Source of the DNA: Glycine soja
Taxonomy: Eukaryota > Streptophyta > Magnoliopsida > Fabales > Fabaceae
Length of the DNA: 64,000 bases
Assembly (NCBI RefSeq): GCF_004193775.1
Contig: NC_041012.1
Location: forward strand, 9,445,223-9,509,222
Direction: 5' to 3'
Below are positions 22,724-35,522 of this stretch, piece after piece; the first letter of the stretch is position 1; each line of letters starts with the position of its first letter. Under the pieces are notes generated by a model, which had not been told where the DNA came from, searched no databases, and saw only the letters and a program-made list of their open reading frames with translations. The translations under genes and the position numbers were made by a program.

Positions 22724-24719
22724 TCAGACACTGGTTCTGAATATGTGAACGCTCATATGATTTTCGTCTTCAAGTTCAAAAATGCAAGTGTCACCTTTCA
22801 TGAGCTTGTTATCACGAACGAATTTTCCCCATCCTGTCGTAAACCGAGTATACCTTTTATTTTGATATCTTAAACAAGTCACTTCCACTTCCCAAAATTT
22901 TCCTTCCGAATTCCATAGAATGATCTGTTTCACTACTTCAGGAATGTACTTACATGCAAACTGAGTAGCAATGTGCTGCATGCAAATATAAACCTCAATT
23001 TATATCACATTATTCTGTGTTCTAAATGAAACTGCGACTTAAGAGTGTGTGATGTGACTTATAGATAAACACTCCCAACTGACATTTGAATCAAGAAAAA
23101 TGATTTGGTTTTGTATTTTAAATTTTAACATATGAAATAAGCATGTCAATATATTCTAGTTACACTAATGCAGAAAAGTCATATGTACCAATGTGCAATG
23201 ATCTTCCACATTGCATTTTGTCATGAGGTGCTTCCAATGAGGATTGCGAGAGGTAAAGGACTCGGCCAATTTGCATGCTTCTGAAGTTTCAAATTTGATT
23301 GAACTCAGAGGCTTTGGGAAGTCCTTAGAAAGTAAGGCTTTGTTGCTGAAAGGCAGATCTATTACATACACAACAAAAAGTTAAGAAATGATATATATTT
23401 GGGGTTAGAGGGAATATTAAGGTCAGATCTGTAATGTTGTTTACATGTTCTTCTGTTCAAAACATTTGGTCAAACCAATATTTGCCTTTTTTTGAGATTG
23501 TAACCACATTTATGTGTGTGTTTGAGACATCATATTTAACAAAAACTAACAATACTAACTACTAATAAAAAATAAAAAAACTTTTCTGATAAGACTTTGA
23601 TTCATGGAGGTGTGATGAACCGAAAAAAGTTTTTCTTTGCTTGTACTTGCTTGTCCTCATCAAACTTGGGGTGGGAATTTGTTTCTGTATTGTTTTCTTT
23701 GTGTTGCATCCATTAGAAAGTGTGTCTTTGTTGCTGAAAAACAGATCTATTTACAGAAAACAGAAATTTAAGAAATGAGATATTTTGGGGGTTAGGAGGA
23801 ATATAAAGGCCAAATCCACATACAATGTTGTTTACATGTTCTTCATTTCAAAACATTTAATCAAATCAAATTTTTATTTGAGGTTGTAACAGCATATTTA
23901 TGTACATGTAATGTGTATGTTTGAGACAGTATATTTACCTTCTTGGCACGACGACTTCGATTCATGGTGAAGAAATGAACCAGCAGAAGTTTTTCTTTGT
24001 TTACTCTTGTTTGTTATCCTTACCAAACTTGGGGTGGAAGCTTGTTCTTGACTTGTTTTCTTTATCTCACATCCATCAGAAATTAAGGCTTTGTTGCTAA
24101 AAGTCAGATCTATTTAAGAACATGAAAGAAAAATTTAAGAAATGAGATATTTTTTTGGTGAAGGGGGAATATAAAGGCCAAATCTGCAATCTCTCTAATC
24201 CATTCTCACCTAAAAATTGAGGGGTGACAGCTTGTTCTTGTCTTGTTTCTTTGAGGCATAGCCTCTCCAATCCATTCCCACAAAAAATTTGAACATAGAA
24301 GCAGTTTCCTCCATGATATGTGAAAAGCAAGAACTCATCAAGCACCACTGAGTTGTCTTTCAGAAATTGTGACCAACCATTGTTCATATAGACGTTATTT
24401 CCTTTCTTCAAAATAGTTACTTGCCACTTATCACCAGAAGGGCCTATAAGAACTGCATTACTAGACAAGTCTTCATTCAAATGTTTCAGAAACTCCTCTG
24501 GGACTTTCTGCAAGTTATGACTAAAAATTCATTTTCTGAACTAGTTTCTCAGCATCCAAAGAAAGGGAAACATTAATATTTTCTCAGTATGAAAAATAAA
24601 ACAATGTAGCATGAGATCAATGAGAGAACAGCATGAAGAAAAGAAGAATTAATCACCAGTAGCTTGGTGTTGTTGATGATAGTGAAGAAGACTGCAGGGT
24701 TGTCCTGATGATAATCCAT
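22724..24719 (-). CDS. B3-domain protein with repeated linker exons (paralog B)
   Basis: Exons: 24657-24719, 24210-24507, 23939-24109 (171 nt), 23582-23746 (165 nt), 23189-23358 and 22724-22975. All phases agree, giving 372 residues. The two B3 domains match paralog A closely (MDYHQDNPAVFF start, GDKWQVTILKKGNNVYMNNG, LMKGDTCIFELED). It has two linker units instead of three. The donor of the second unit is damaged: an AT-rich insertion of about 40 bp replaces GTAAAT, leaving only GTTTTT at 23581-23580. Reading on past it meets an in-frame TAG. Because that exon is phase 1-1, skipping it would leave a 317-residue protein in frame. Function is likely nuclear DNA binding; it could be drifting toward a pseudogene. 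Confidence 0.75.
23582..23746 (-). repeat. Repeated linker exon, unit 2, damaged donor (paralog B)
   Basis: 165 nt, open, encoding DLFFSNKDTLSNGCNTKK and ending HLHESKSYQK. The acceptor is normal. The donor is now A|GTTTTTTT beside inserted AT-rich sequence, so inclusion in mRNA is doubtful. Confidence 0.7.
23939..24109 (-). repeat. Repeated linker exon, unit 1 (paralog B)
   Basis: 171 nt, phase 1-1, two codons longer than the units of paralog A. Splice context AAATAG| and G|GTAAAT is intact. Encodes DLTFSNKALISDGCEIKK and ends SKSSCQE. Confidence 0.8.
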
Positions 24720-24989
24720 GTTGTTTTCGTGTAATGAAAAGTCTCCCATTGTGATAGTGATAGAGGAGCAATGGAACATATATAGACGGAAATAGGAATT
24801 GGAATGATACTTGATAAAGCTACATATATGCTCCAGTTCACGCACAAAACTGGTAATGGTAGTAAGTGGTTATTTAGTTTAACAAAAAGAGAAAATCAAA
24901 CATGTACAATTGTACATAGCATGTTAGTGGCATGCAATGAGTGAGAAATATAAATATTATATACTGTATGATATTATTCAATAAGAAAG

Positions 24990-25050
24990 CAGACATAATA
25001 ATAATAGTAATAATAATTAATATTAATAATAATAATGATGATAAATAAAT
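24990..25050. repeat. ATA/ATT-rich simple repeat
   Basis: Imperfect ATA trinucleotide run merging into (AAAT)n, upstream of paralog B. Confidence 0.75.
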
Positions 25051-25079
25051 AAATAGGATTATGGGTATGAAGGAGAATG

Positions 25080-25370
25080 AAGCGTTTGCACTATCAATCT
25101 GCTACCTCTCCCTGATTTTTCCTTGCACAAGAGTAAAGCATTTAATTAAAGTGTTTGGTTGTCATACACATAGGATCCTGCAGTGTGACAGAGACAGAGA
25201 CAGAGACGGAAATAGAATTCTGGAATCATAAAGGTAATGATGCACCAACAAAAATGGTAATGGTCAGCGTACTTTTTGTGTGGTTTCTACTTGTGATTCA
25301 AGTTTCCAAGTCAAAACTCCTAATCTAGAAGAATTAATAACATTAATTACAATTTCAGATAAAAATGTTT
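25080..25370 (-). pseudogene. Truncated extra copy of the B3 5' flank, upstream of paralog B
   Basis: Resembles the sequence around the paralog B start (TTGCACAAGAGTAAAGCAT, GTGACAGAGACAGAGAC), but the ATG is lost (ATT). It corresponds to 18108-18430 upstream of paralog A. Confidence 0.5.
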
Positions 25371-26926
25371 AATAACAATGGATTTTTTCGATAATTTAAT
25401 AATAATTTTAATTATTAAATATTGTTTAAAAGTCTATTAAAAACAAACAAACGATAATAAATATTATAACTTAATATTAACTATCAAAAACATTAACTTT
25501 CAAATATAAAAATTTAATTACATAAATACATAAATATTATGATAAAATATTTTTTTTCTCTCTCTATATATATATTGTTATTTCAAATGAATTATTTTAA
25601 AGTAACTAAAAGGAAAATAGTCTAACATAAATATCATTATAATATTCATTACTATAAAATAAAATAAAATTAGGAATTCATAATTATTAATTAATGTTCT
25701 CAATTAAGTATGAATTATTATATTTCTTTAAATTTATTTTATATCGTGGACAAATCAATAAATAAGAAAATGAAAACCCGTGTGAGCTTTGCTTAGTACG
25801 GGAAGGCAAAAATAAAGAAAGGCACGATACTAATGTCTAGAAGCAAAACTCATGTGCATGATATGATCTGACAATAGATGATATGATATGATAGATTTTT
25901 TATTTTTTATTTTGTGGGTAGCAGGAGCCAAACCAAAACCCCAAAGATGGTATGAGAGATGTGAAGAATGTAATGAAGGAATAAAATGAAATCCGGTCAT
26001 GATTGGTCTTCTGCCTCATTTGAAAATTGAAATGATGGAATTAGGTATTATTGTTTTGCCATGTTTTAATAAAATAAGAGATGGGAGAAAGTTTTGAAAT
26101 TTAAACTGAAAAGAAAATAAAAAATAAATAAATTTGTTTTTAAAAACAAATTTTCTCTATTTTTTATTTTTCAATTAAATAAAAAATATTATTATTGTAA
26201 TTTTTAATTGTTTTCTTCTCGTTCAAATATAGCATAAGCTACAAATTCACAAGGCCCTCGTCAATGTAAATTGAAGTATACAACGAAAATTATTTAATGC
26301 ATTTTCAGCCCAATCAGGAAAAAAACAAACAAATTTCACATCCTCTATATTTATGTAGGCTTCTTATATAAAAAAAAAAATAATTATGCATGCTTTTGGT
26401 ACGGAAAAATTTGTTATGGTTTTTTTCCCTAGAAATTGGCCTTTCCAATTCCATGTGGCAAACAGATTTTTTTTTTTATTTCTCGTAAAATCCAGCCTCC
26501 ATAACTGCTTCTGAAACAAGTTGGCCACCATATCCCACCTGGATCAGTTAACCTTTTTCTATGTCTTGGAATCACAGACACGCCAACCTTCAGCTTCAAT
26601 CTCTTTAACATTCTTAAAATACAAAACTCGTATATCTTGATTTTTTAGGTATGCAGATCGATTCCTTGCTTCGTAAGTAACTAATTATTATTTTTTCATT
26701 CCTCTTATTTAAATACATTTTCACATTGTTACTGTTTAATTTAATTTATATCATACTCTATTCGGGATTAATGTGCCACGTACAAATCCTTAACTCACGA
26801 ACATTGGTACACGTTCATTTCATTCTTATAAACAAAATGCAAACATTGGCATTGACACCACTTTGTTTCTATCACCACATAGATTGTTCTATTCTGTCAC
26901 ACACGTGTTGACCCATTGCTTAGAAA
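25371..26926. other. AT-rich spacer
   Basis: Between paralog B and the Expp1-like gene. The last few hundred bases are presumably promoter and 5' UTR of that gene. Small ORFs here show no recognisable domain. Confidence 0.55.
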
Positions 26927-26971
26927 ATGATCATGCTTTTGAAGATGGATGAAGTTTTTGCCATGTCCAAG

Positions 26972-28289
26972 ATGAGGAAAGCAGATTTGGTGAAACGGGT
27001 GGTGATCATTGCCGTGATGGCTATTGCAGATGCAGCTGATACAAATGATGTTTATAGTCCATGTCTTGATGCTAAAGTTCAGAGAGGAGATGGTTTTACA
27101 TTCGGTATTGCATTTTCAGACAAGGAATTTTTCTCCCAAGGTAATGGTCCGCAGCTTTCGCCTTGCGACAAACGCCTAGACCTCGCAAACAAAGGAGCAC
27201 AGCTTTCTGTTTTCAGGCCGACGGTTGATGAGATCTCACTGCTCACCATCAACAGGAGCATCGTAAACGCGGTATACGTAATTTTATGTTTGTCATGATT
27301 CAAAATTGAATGTTTTGTATTGGATAGGATATGTTCTCAGCAAGATTCATTTGAATGATATGTTTGATATTTGACTTGATTTATAAGGCTTTACCACTTT
27401 CTCTTTTCTAGTCCCTTTCATTATCATGTGCTGTGGTAACTGCATCAAGTCAGTCATGGGGCATTGCATTAGATAATGACATCAGACATATTCAGTTTGT
27501 TAAGTTCTGATTGATAGCAGTTTATTATTGAGACTGTCGGTTAGATAATCAATTTTTCATGTGTTAATGATAGCAAGGAAGAACCTTAGGTCATTTTGTG
27601 ATTGATTTTAGGTGACTTTCAACTGGTATACAATATTCCCTGGCATAAGTTAGAAGAATTCCTAGAAGTTTTGATGATATTTATGGTTTCTGCTTTGTTA
27701 TGATTTCAAAGCTGAATGCTCCTGTAGCTACATATTCTTTAGCAAAATTTTGGTTGCTAGTTCTCTATTAACTTTTTGAGTTTATCAGGGCAAAGATGCA
27801 TATATGGTTGCATTTGCTGGGCAGAAATATGCAGCAAGGTCACTACCTATTATGTTTGCTGACAACAGTCACACGATTACTAGTTTCACTTTGGTAAACT
27901 CAATTGACATGCTCAAGCTTCGCTTCTCTAGGAATGTGATTTCCTTTAGGACCAAATTTTGAATCTGAATGTTGATTGGCTAACAGGTTCTTGAATTTCA
28001 AGAGGGAACCCTTCAAAACTTGTATTGGAAGAGTTTTGGTTGTAATGCATGTCCTAGTGGAAGCATTTGCCTGAACAATCAAGACTGTGCAGTTCCAAAC
28101 ACAGAGTGTCAAAAGAATGGGGGGAGTGCCTGCAACTTGGGAATACAGTTGGCATTCTCAGGGACTGACAAGAATCTCGATGCTCTTAATTCTTGGTATG
28201 AAGCGCAAAATCTACGGCAGTACTCCCTCTATGGTCTATTCTCCAATCTTCGTGACTCCATCATCGGGCCATATGAAAATCTCTTTTAA
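26972..28289 (+). CDS. Expp1-like secreted cysteine-rich protein
   Basis: Three exons, all phase 0: 26972-27271 (donor GCG|GTATAC), 27789-27893 (acceptor TTATCAG|) and 27987-28289, giving 235 residues. The N-terminus MRKADLVKRVVIIAVMAIADAA looks like a signal peptide, and I placed the start there. In-frame ATGs at 26927, 26933, 26945 and 26963 would add up to 15 residues. The mature part has a Cys-rich block (CNACPSGSICLNNQDC... CQKNGGSACNLG) and ends with LFSNLRDSIIGPYENLF. The sequence resembles plant proteins annotated Expp1 precursor; the name is from memory and no biochemical function is known to me. The ORF is intact and the exons fit together cleanly. Confidence 0.75.
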
Positions 28290-28869
28290 GTCTACATATT
28301 TCCAGGTTGTATGCATGGGAGGGAGACTGTACCCATTTGACTGTTATTTGTGAGTTTAAATGTCTTTCATCTTCACATTCAAAATCCCCAACAACTTGTC
28401 TATTTCTGTTTAGTCTGAAGTTATTGACTGAGGTTTTTCCACTTAACAAGACATGTAATTGTGTTGATCCTACAGTGAGGAAATCACGGTATGCAAAATC
28501 ACATAGGTACATTAAATTGAGCGAAACACTCACAATGACATAAAAAAATGTAGGTCATCAGTCCCCAATTAAAAGGCTATAAAAGAGATTGAAAGTTCGT
28601 AATATATCACGCTAGAAGGCAGTTATATATAACTCGAGTCAGTTTGGTAGCCCTTTAAAATCAGGATGAAAAAAAATCTAAAGATGAGTTTTTTATACAT
28701 TTTTTTTCCTGCAAAGCTCATAATAGAATATTGTAGCCCATTTTCATGAGTGCACCTAACTGACCATTAAAATAACTCTTTAAGCTGTATATCATTGAGA
28801 GAGAGAAATCTTGTTGTCCCAATAACCATCAATCTGGTTACGCTCAACAACTAGATCCCCCATAACAAG
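28290..28869. other. Short spacer between convergent genes
   Basis: Contains the 3' ends of the Expp1-like gene (+) and the trigger-factor-like gene (-). No other feature seen. Confidence 0.6.
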
Positions 28870-30899
28870 TTATCTAGACACACATGAATTTTCAGGCTCA
28901 ATTATAACATTGAAGCCAAATTCATTTCCCGGCTTGAATGATTTTTTGAGTTGTTCTTGCGTTTGGGTAGTGCTTATCTTCCGGTCCTTTACATCCAAGT
29001 TTTCCTGGTATTGTGTCATCAAATGTGGAAATAAATTTATATCCATGACAGCCACATATGAACGGGTAAAAATCACTTGCCTCTTTCACATAATCAGCCA
29101 TGGTAGAGTTGAGTATTTCTTGTATTCAAAACTTGGTGACACGTTCTTCCCCAAGCATCTGTACAAGGAAGTCCTTTGGGATCTGCAAGCATTTCCTTAC
29201 CAAGTTATCTTCAAGGAAGACTAAAGCATACATGATAACGGTCTATGAATGTTCTGTTGAATTCAGTGTCAAAGAGGCCTTGCCATTTGTTTTAGGGATA
29301 ATTCGTTGTTGGGGTAGATAATTGATAGAAAAATCTAACCATCTGAGTGATCAATGCTTACATTTTGATTATATTGATGTTATTGACAATATTACAGATG
29401 AATGAGAAAATAATTTATAGATTAAACGATACTAAATAATAATTCATCAAATATAAAAAATAAAAAAAATAAACTTGATTGGAAATCACGCGCCTTTGAT
29501 GATTTTCCTGGAGCAGTTCAGACATCACATGCACAAACTAATAATACAGTTAAAACTCATGAACTGCAAATTCTTAACCTGTTAAAATACTGAAATATGA
29601 TGAACAGGAAAATGAATCGAATGTAAAATCATATCAACAGCAAGAAATAAGTGAAGAATTTGAGAAGGAAGCATCTATTCATTGTAACTGTGAAGAGTAA
29701 AATGAAAAACCAGTTTCCATTCTTATCCCACTATTCTCATCATTGGTTGCATATTTGGTATCAATCTAACAGAGGCAATTGATTACTATAGAGGAGAGAG
29801 AGGGTCAACCAGTGAAACCCCTTCCCACTAACAAATACAGAGTCTCAAAATAGGCATCCAATTGGTAAAGCACTCATGCAAAAACCAAGATCAAGACCAC
29901 CGATGAGAAGGATATGCTGGTCATTTCACAAGCCTTAGTTGAGCAAGAAAATATGAGTTGCAAATAAAACGGTGACTAATTGCCCAAGCCTCGAAAAGAG
30001 AAAGAGCTTGATATTTTTTAATGTGGGCATAAGCAGCTGCCAAATGGTATTTCACAGAAAAGATGGTTATCAGTCTTTACTTTTTAGTAAGTCCAAAATG
30101 CGGTAAGCAAATGGCAATACCTTGTATTTAAGAAACTCTTGAGGATTAGGGAGAAATCTTGCAGCAAATGCCACATGTCAAGCTCATGTGTGTTCTTGGC
30201 AGGTTTTGCAATGTATGAATCATAATTGGGCATGAAAGTGAAAAATGTAAGGACCAATAGATATGTTCAGGGTATGAAAGTGCATGGTATAAAAAATGCA
30301 GCTTCTTACCTCCTTTTTGCATGCGAAATCCAGGAACTGGTGGGGCAGTACGACCTAAGTTTGTTAGGATCCTGTCAAATACCTTTTGTGTTTGATCACC
30401 AGTCAAGTCCACTCTTAGCTGCAATTTAATCCATAAAATAGTTATCACAACATCAAACCCAAAAGTAGTAGGAAATGAAAAATCATAAAAACAACTCGAT
30501 GCAGTAATTTATGAACACACTCCAGTAAAAAATAAATAAATAAAGGATAGAAGGGGGAGACTAATGATATATTTGGGCATATTTTTGTGTATATTTGAAG
30601 CTGCAGGTTGCATTGTATGCCAACGGCAATGGTTGATAGCAACCAAAAAATATTAGCTTCAATCTTGACCTGCTTGTATAAACAAAAGTAACATGATGAA
30701 GTACATCGTGACGACAGAAACTAATTAAAATACCACATGGGGAAGACTTTGCCTGATCAATTGAGCATGAAGACTACCAAAGGTTTTAGTTCAGGCAAGT
30801 TCTTCAAGGTTATCAAATTAACACAGTTGATCAGAAAAATCAATAATTCTTCAGTACAAAAAATTTGTGAATCAATATATCAAATCTTACTTTAGCCTT

Positions 30900-31099
30900 T
30901 GTTGAATTCTATTTTTTTTCTGTTAGTTAGTTTCTTTTTTGTTAAAGTTCGTTAGTTAGTTTTCTGTTATAGACACAGTCAGCTCTATATAAGCTGAGTT
31001 CCCTTTGTATTTGATATTTTTTTGATAATGAGAAATGATGAGCACAATGCTCTTTCTCTTCCAAATCTATCTTTCCCTTCCAAATTTATATTTTCTACA
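30900..31099 (+). repeat. 5' LTR, copia element
   Basis: 200 bp, TGTTGAATTC...TTTTCTACA, directly followed by the TGGTATCA primer-binding site. It contains CTATATAAGC, a likely promoter TATA. Confidence 0.9.
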
Positions 31100-31213
31100 T
31101 GGTATCATTTGAAATTTTTTCTTTCGTTGTGCCCTCGGCTCCTTCCTACAACCATTGTTGCTATTCCAATTTCTGCATCTTGAATCGATATTCTTCAAGC
31201 CTCCTCCTCAATC

Positions 31214-34200
31214 ATGGCTGACAATGTTGTTGTCAATAATGCAGCTTTTGCAAACTTGTTGAATCCCTATTATACTCATCCCAATGAGAATCCTAGTGTT
31301 GCTATTATTGCTCAGGTTCTCTATGGTGCCAATTACCACTCGTGGTCATGTGCTATGCTCCTTGCCTTGAAAACCAAGAAAAAGGTCCAGTTTGTGGATG
31401 GTTTTTTGCCTCGCCCTGCTCTTAATGATCCTAATTTCACTATATGGGATCATTGTAATACCTTGGTGGTTTCATGGCTTCATCATTCGCTTAATCTAGA
31501 TATCTTGCAAACCATTATGTGGATGGAGACTGCATTGGATATCTGGAACACTCTCAAGAAACGTTATTATCAAGGAGATGTGTTTCGCATTAGTGATTTA
31601 CAAGAAGAAATCTATCTGCTTAAACAAGGTGATACTACTATCACTACTTACTTTACGAAATTGAAGGGTTTAATCCAAGAATTAGACAATTTTCGCCCTA
31701 TTCCTACACATGTGTTGTTGTTTGTGCTTATGATCTCATTCATGTTATTAAGAGTTACAGAGAAGGAGATTATGTGATTAGATTCTTGAGGGGCCTCAAT
31801 GAACAATACTCTACGGTTAGATCCAACATAATGATGATGGACCCCCTCCCTGATTTAGATAAAGTTTTCTCTATCCTCATTCAACAAGAGAGGCAACTTG
31901 CTGTTTAGTTTGATGATTCTCGAGTTTTTGCTCAAGTGGATACCAGCCATGCTACTTATGGCAGAGGTAGAGGTCGTGGAGGCTATACATCAGGTGGCAG
32001 AGGTCGAGGTAGAAGCTCCAAGATATGATCTTATTGTAACAAAACAGGTCATATGGTAGATACCTGCTACAAGAAACATGGTTACCCTCCTCACTTGCAT
32101 AGAGGAGGTGCTATCAACCAATACTCTATGGATGATCAAGAAATTGAAGATAATTTACAATCTCTTGGACAAAAAGAGGTGTCTGCAGATGGTTCATCTG
32201 TAACTTTCACACCAGAGCAACATAAAGCTCTTATTTCCTTGTTGTAGCAAACTTCTCAAGCCTCTCCCTCTCACACCACTAATCAACTGGTTAGCTTTCA
32301 TAAGAATGGGAATTCAGGTATTTTCTGTGCCACTCTTCATGCTTATAGTTCCAACATAAACTCTTGGGTTCTGAATAGTGGAGCTACTGATCATGTGTGT
32401 TTTTCCCAAACTTAGTTTCAATGCCTTAAGCAAATTAGACCTATACTTGTTAAACTACCTGATGGATCTCAAATTCAAACCAATTTGGCAGGCACTATAC
32501 ATTTTAATGATCAACTTTACCTCATTGATGTCTTGTATATTCCTTCTTTCACATTCAACTTGATTTTAGTTTCAAGACTCATAGCTAATCTACATTGTAG
32601 TCTGAATTTTCACCCTACTAGTTGTTCTATACAGGACAACTCCTCCTTGAGGACGATTGGAGCAACTTAATTGAGTGTTGGCTTATACATCCTATCTTCA
32701 TCACCAACTCAGTTGTCCTACACTTGTAAAATCAATACCATTCCTTTCAATAAATGCAATGTTTGGCATAATAGGTTAGGACATCTCTCTCATGATAAGA
32801 TTGTCAAAATGACTAAACTGTACTCTTCCATTGACTGTACAAACTCAAGTAAACCTTGTGACACTTGTTATTTTGCAAAACAAAAGTGGTTGCCGTTTCC
32901 TGATAGCCTTACTGTTTCCTCTTAATGTTTTGATTTGTTGCACATCGATATATGGGGTCCCTATGCTCATCCTTCATTACTTGGTCATAAATATTTTCTT
33001 ACTATTGTTGATGACAAAAGCAGATATACATGGATTATTTTTCTAAAATTAAAATCAGAAGTTTCAAATCATATCAAACACTTTATATCTATGGTTGAAA
33101 CTCAGTTTTTTGTTAAAGTTAAAAGCATTAGATCAAACAATGGCCCTGAATTTGCCCTGAACAATTTCTATGGTTCCAAAGGCATTCTCCATCAAACTTC
33201 TTGTGTGGAGACACCCCAACAAAATGGGGTTGTAGAGAGAAAACATCAGCATCTTCTTGTTGTGGCTAGAGCTTTACTTTTTCATGCCAATTTACCTTTT
33301 TTTTTTGGACACAAGCTATCTCACAGGCTGTTCATATAATAAACAAATTGCCAATAAAATTTCTTAATCAGAAATCCCCACATGAGGTTCTGTTCAAATG
33401 CATCCCATCCATCTCTATCCTAAAAGTTTTTGGTTGTTTATGTTATGCCTCAACACTCAAGGCTAATCGGAAAAAGTTTGATGCCAGAGCAAGAAAATGT
33501 GTTTATTTAGGTGTTAGATTAGGTGTAAAAGGTCATTTACTTTTTGATCTCAAAACAAGAGAACTTCTTGTTTCTAGGGATGTTGTTTTCTATGAGCATA
33601 TTTTTCCTTACTTGCATAATCCCTCACCAACTTCTACTGATTCGACACAGCATGCTAAGCCTATTTCTCCATCATCTTCATATAATTTTTTGTTTGATAT
33701 GCCTCATCTCTCACACCCTTCCCCACCTGAGATATCAAGCCCTCCCATTGATCCACACCATCAACCAGCCTTACCTCAACCCTTTCCCCGTAGATCACAA
33801 AGACAGAAAAACCCTCATTCTTACCTTCAAGATTACCACTGCTCTCTACTTTCTGCGACAACTCACAATTCAACTCCTTCAATCTCCTCCAACATCAGGT
33901 ATCATATTTCCAACTACATTTCTTACCATAGACTTTCACACAATCACAAACATTTCACACTTAGTGTATCCTCACAATTTGAACCTACTAGTTTTGAGAA
34001 AGCTATATGTCATGAAAGTTGGAAATAGGCTATCCAATCTGAATTATCATCTCTTATTAAGACTAACACCTGGAAGCTTACTCCTTTACCTCGTAATAAA
34101 AAGCCAATTGGCTGCAAGTGGGTTTTCAAAATCAAGTTCAAAGCCGATGGATCCATTGATAGGCACAAGGCTAGATTAGTAGCCAAGGGATTTACCCAAA

Positions 34201-35516
34201 TTGCTGGTTTGGACTACATTGAAACTTTTAATCCTGTTGTAAAAATGACTACAGTCAGACTTGTGTTATCACTAGCTGCTTCTCAGGGTTGGCATCTCCA
34301 TCAACTTGATGTTAACACTGCTTTTTTGCATGGTGATTTAAATGAGGAGGTATATATGAAGATTCCACCTGGCTTGACAGTTAATAATCCAGCTCTGGTT
34401 TGCAAGTTGCAAAGGTCTTTGTATGGATTAAAACAAGTCAGCAGGCAATGGAATGCCAAGCTTACTTCTACCTTACTCGATTTTGGATTCCAACAGTCCA
34501 AGGCAGATTATTCTCTTTTCACTAAAAGGTCTCCTACTGGCCTTACCATTGTCCTTGTTTATGTTGATGATTTGGTGCTTACTGACACTGATCTTGCTGA
34601 AATCTAGCAACTAAAGCACTCCCTGGATGCAAAATTCAGTATTAAGGACCTTGGAATACTCAAATACTTCCTTGGTTTTGAAGTAGCCCGATCCACCTCA
34701 GGTATTGCCTTGCATCAAAGAAAATATTGCCTTGATCTTCTTCTAGACACTAGTTTGCTTGCTGCAAAACCTTCTTCCTTACCTATGGATCCTACACTAA
34801 AATTTCACAAATCTTCTGGTATTCCTTTCTTTGATCCTACTGTTTACAAGAGGCTTATGGGGCGATTATTATATCTTACTCACACAAGGCCCGATATTTG
34901 CTATGCTGTTGGAAAATTGAGCCAGTATTTAAAATCTCCAACAAACATTCACATGCAAGCTGCACACCATATTCTGAAATATCTCAAAGACACTGTTGGC
35001 AGAGGCCTGTTCTTCTCCTCTTCATCTTCCACTTCTTTAATTGGATTCAGTGACTCAGATTTGGGAGCTTGTCTTGACACTCGAAGATCCATCACAAGCA
35101 TATGTTTCTTCTTAGGAACCTCACTAATTTCTTGGAAGAGTAAGAAATAATCCAATGTGTCCAGGTCATTCTCAGAAGCTAAATATCGGGCTCTTGCACA
35201 AGCATCTTATGAAGCACAATGGTTATTGTTCTTACTAAAGGATCTTCATATTGAGCATCCTAAACCAGTTGTTCTCTACTGTGACAATCAAGTTGCCCTG
35301 CACACAGCCGCAAATCCTGTTTTCCATGAACGAACCAAACATATTGAAATCAATTGTCATGTGGTAAGAGACAAGGTTCAATCTGATTTGATTCACCTTC
35401 TTCCCATCTCCACTTATGAGCAATTGGCAGACATTCTCACCAAGCCTTTACATGCTGGTCTCTTCAATCATATTCATTCCAAGCTAGGAATGCTTGACAT
35501 TCACATTCGAGCTTGA
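31214..35516 (+). pseudogene. Copia Gag-Pol remnants (Gag, integrase, RT, RNase H)
   Basis: Order Gag, zinc knuckle, integrase, RT, RNase H identifies copia. Gag starts MADNVVVNNAAF at 31214 and loses frame near 31700. The zinc knuckle near 32020-32090 has TGA (32026-32028) at its first Cys position. Integrase at about 32750-33340 has HNRLGHLSHDKI and a core with DIWGPY, but SNNGPEF instead of the family's SDNGPEF, so a catalytic Asp is gone. RT at about 34070-34610 keeps YVDDL. RNase H at 35157-35516 keeps SEAKYRAL and ADILTKPL. Further stops occur near 31906, 32245, 32413, 32923, 34026, 34605 and 35148. Non-autonomous. Confidence 0.92.
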
Positions 35517-35522
35517 GGGGGG

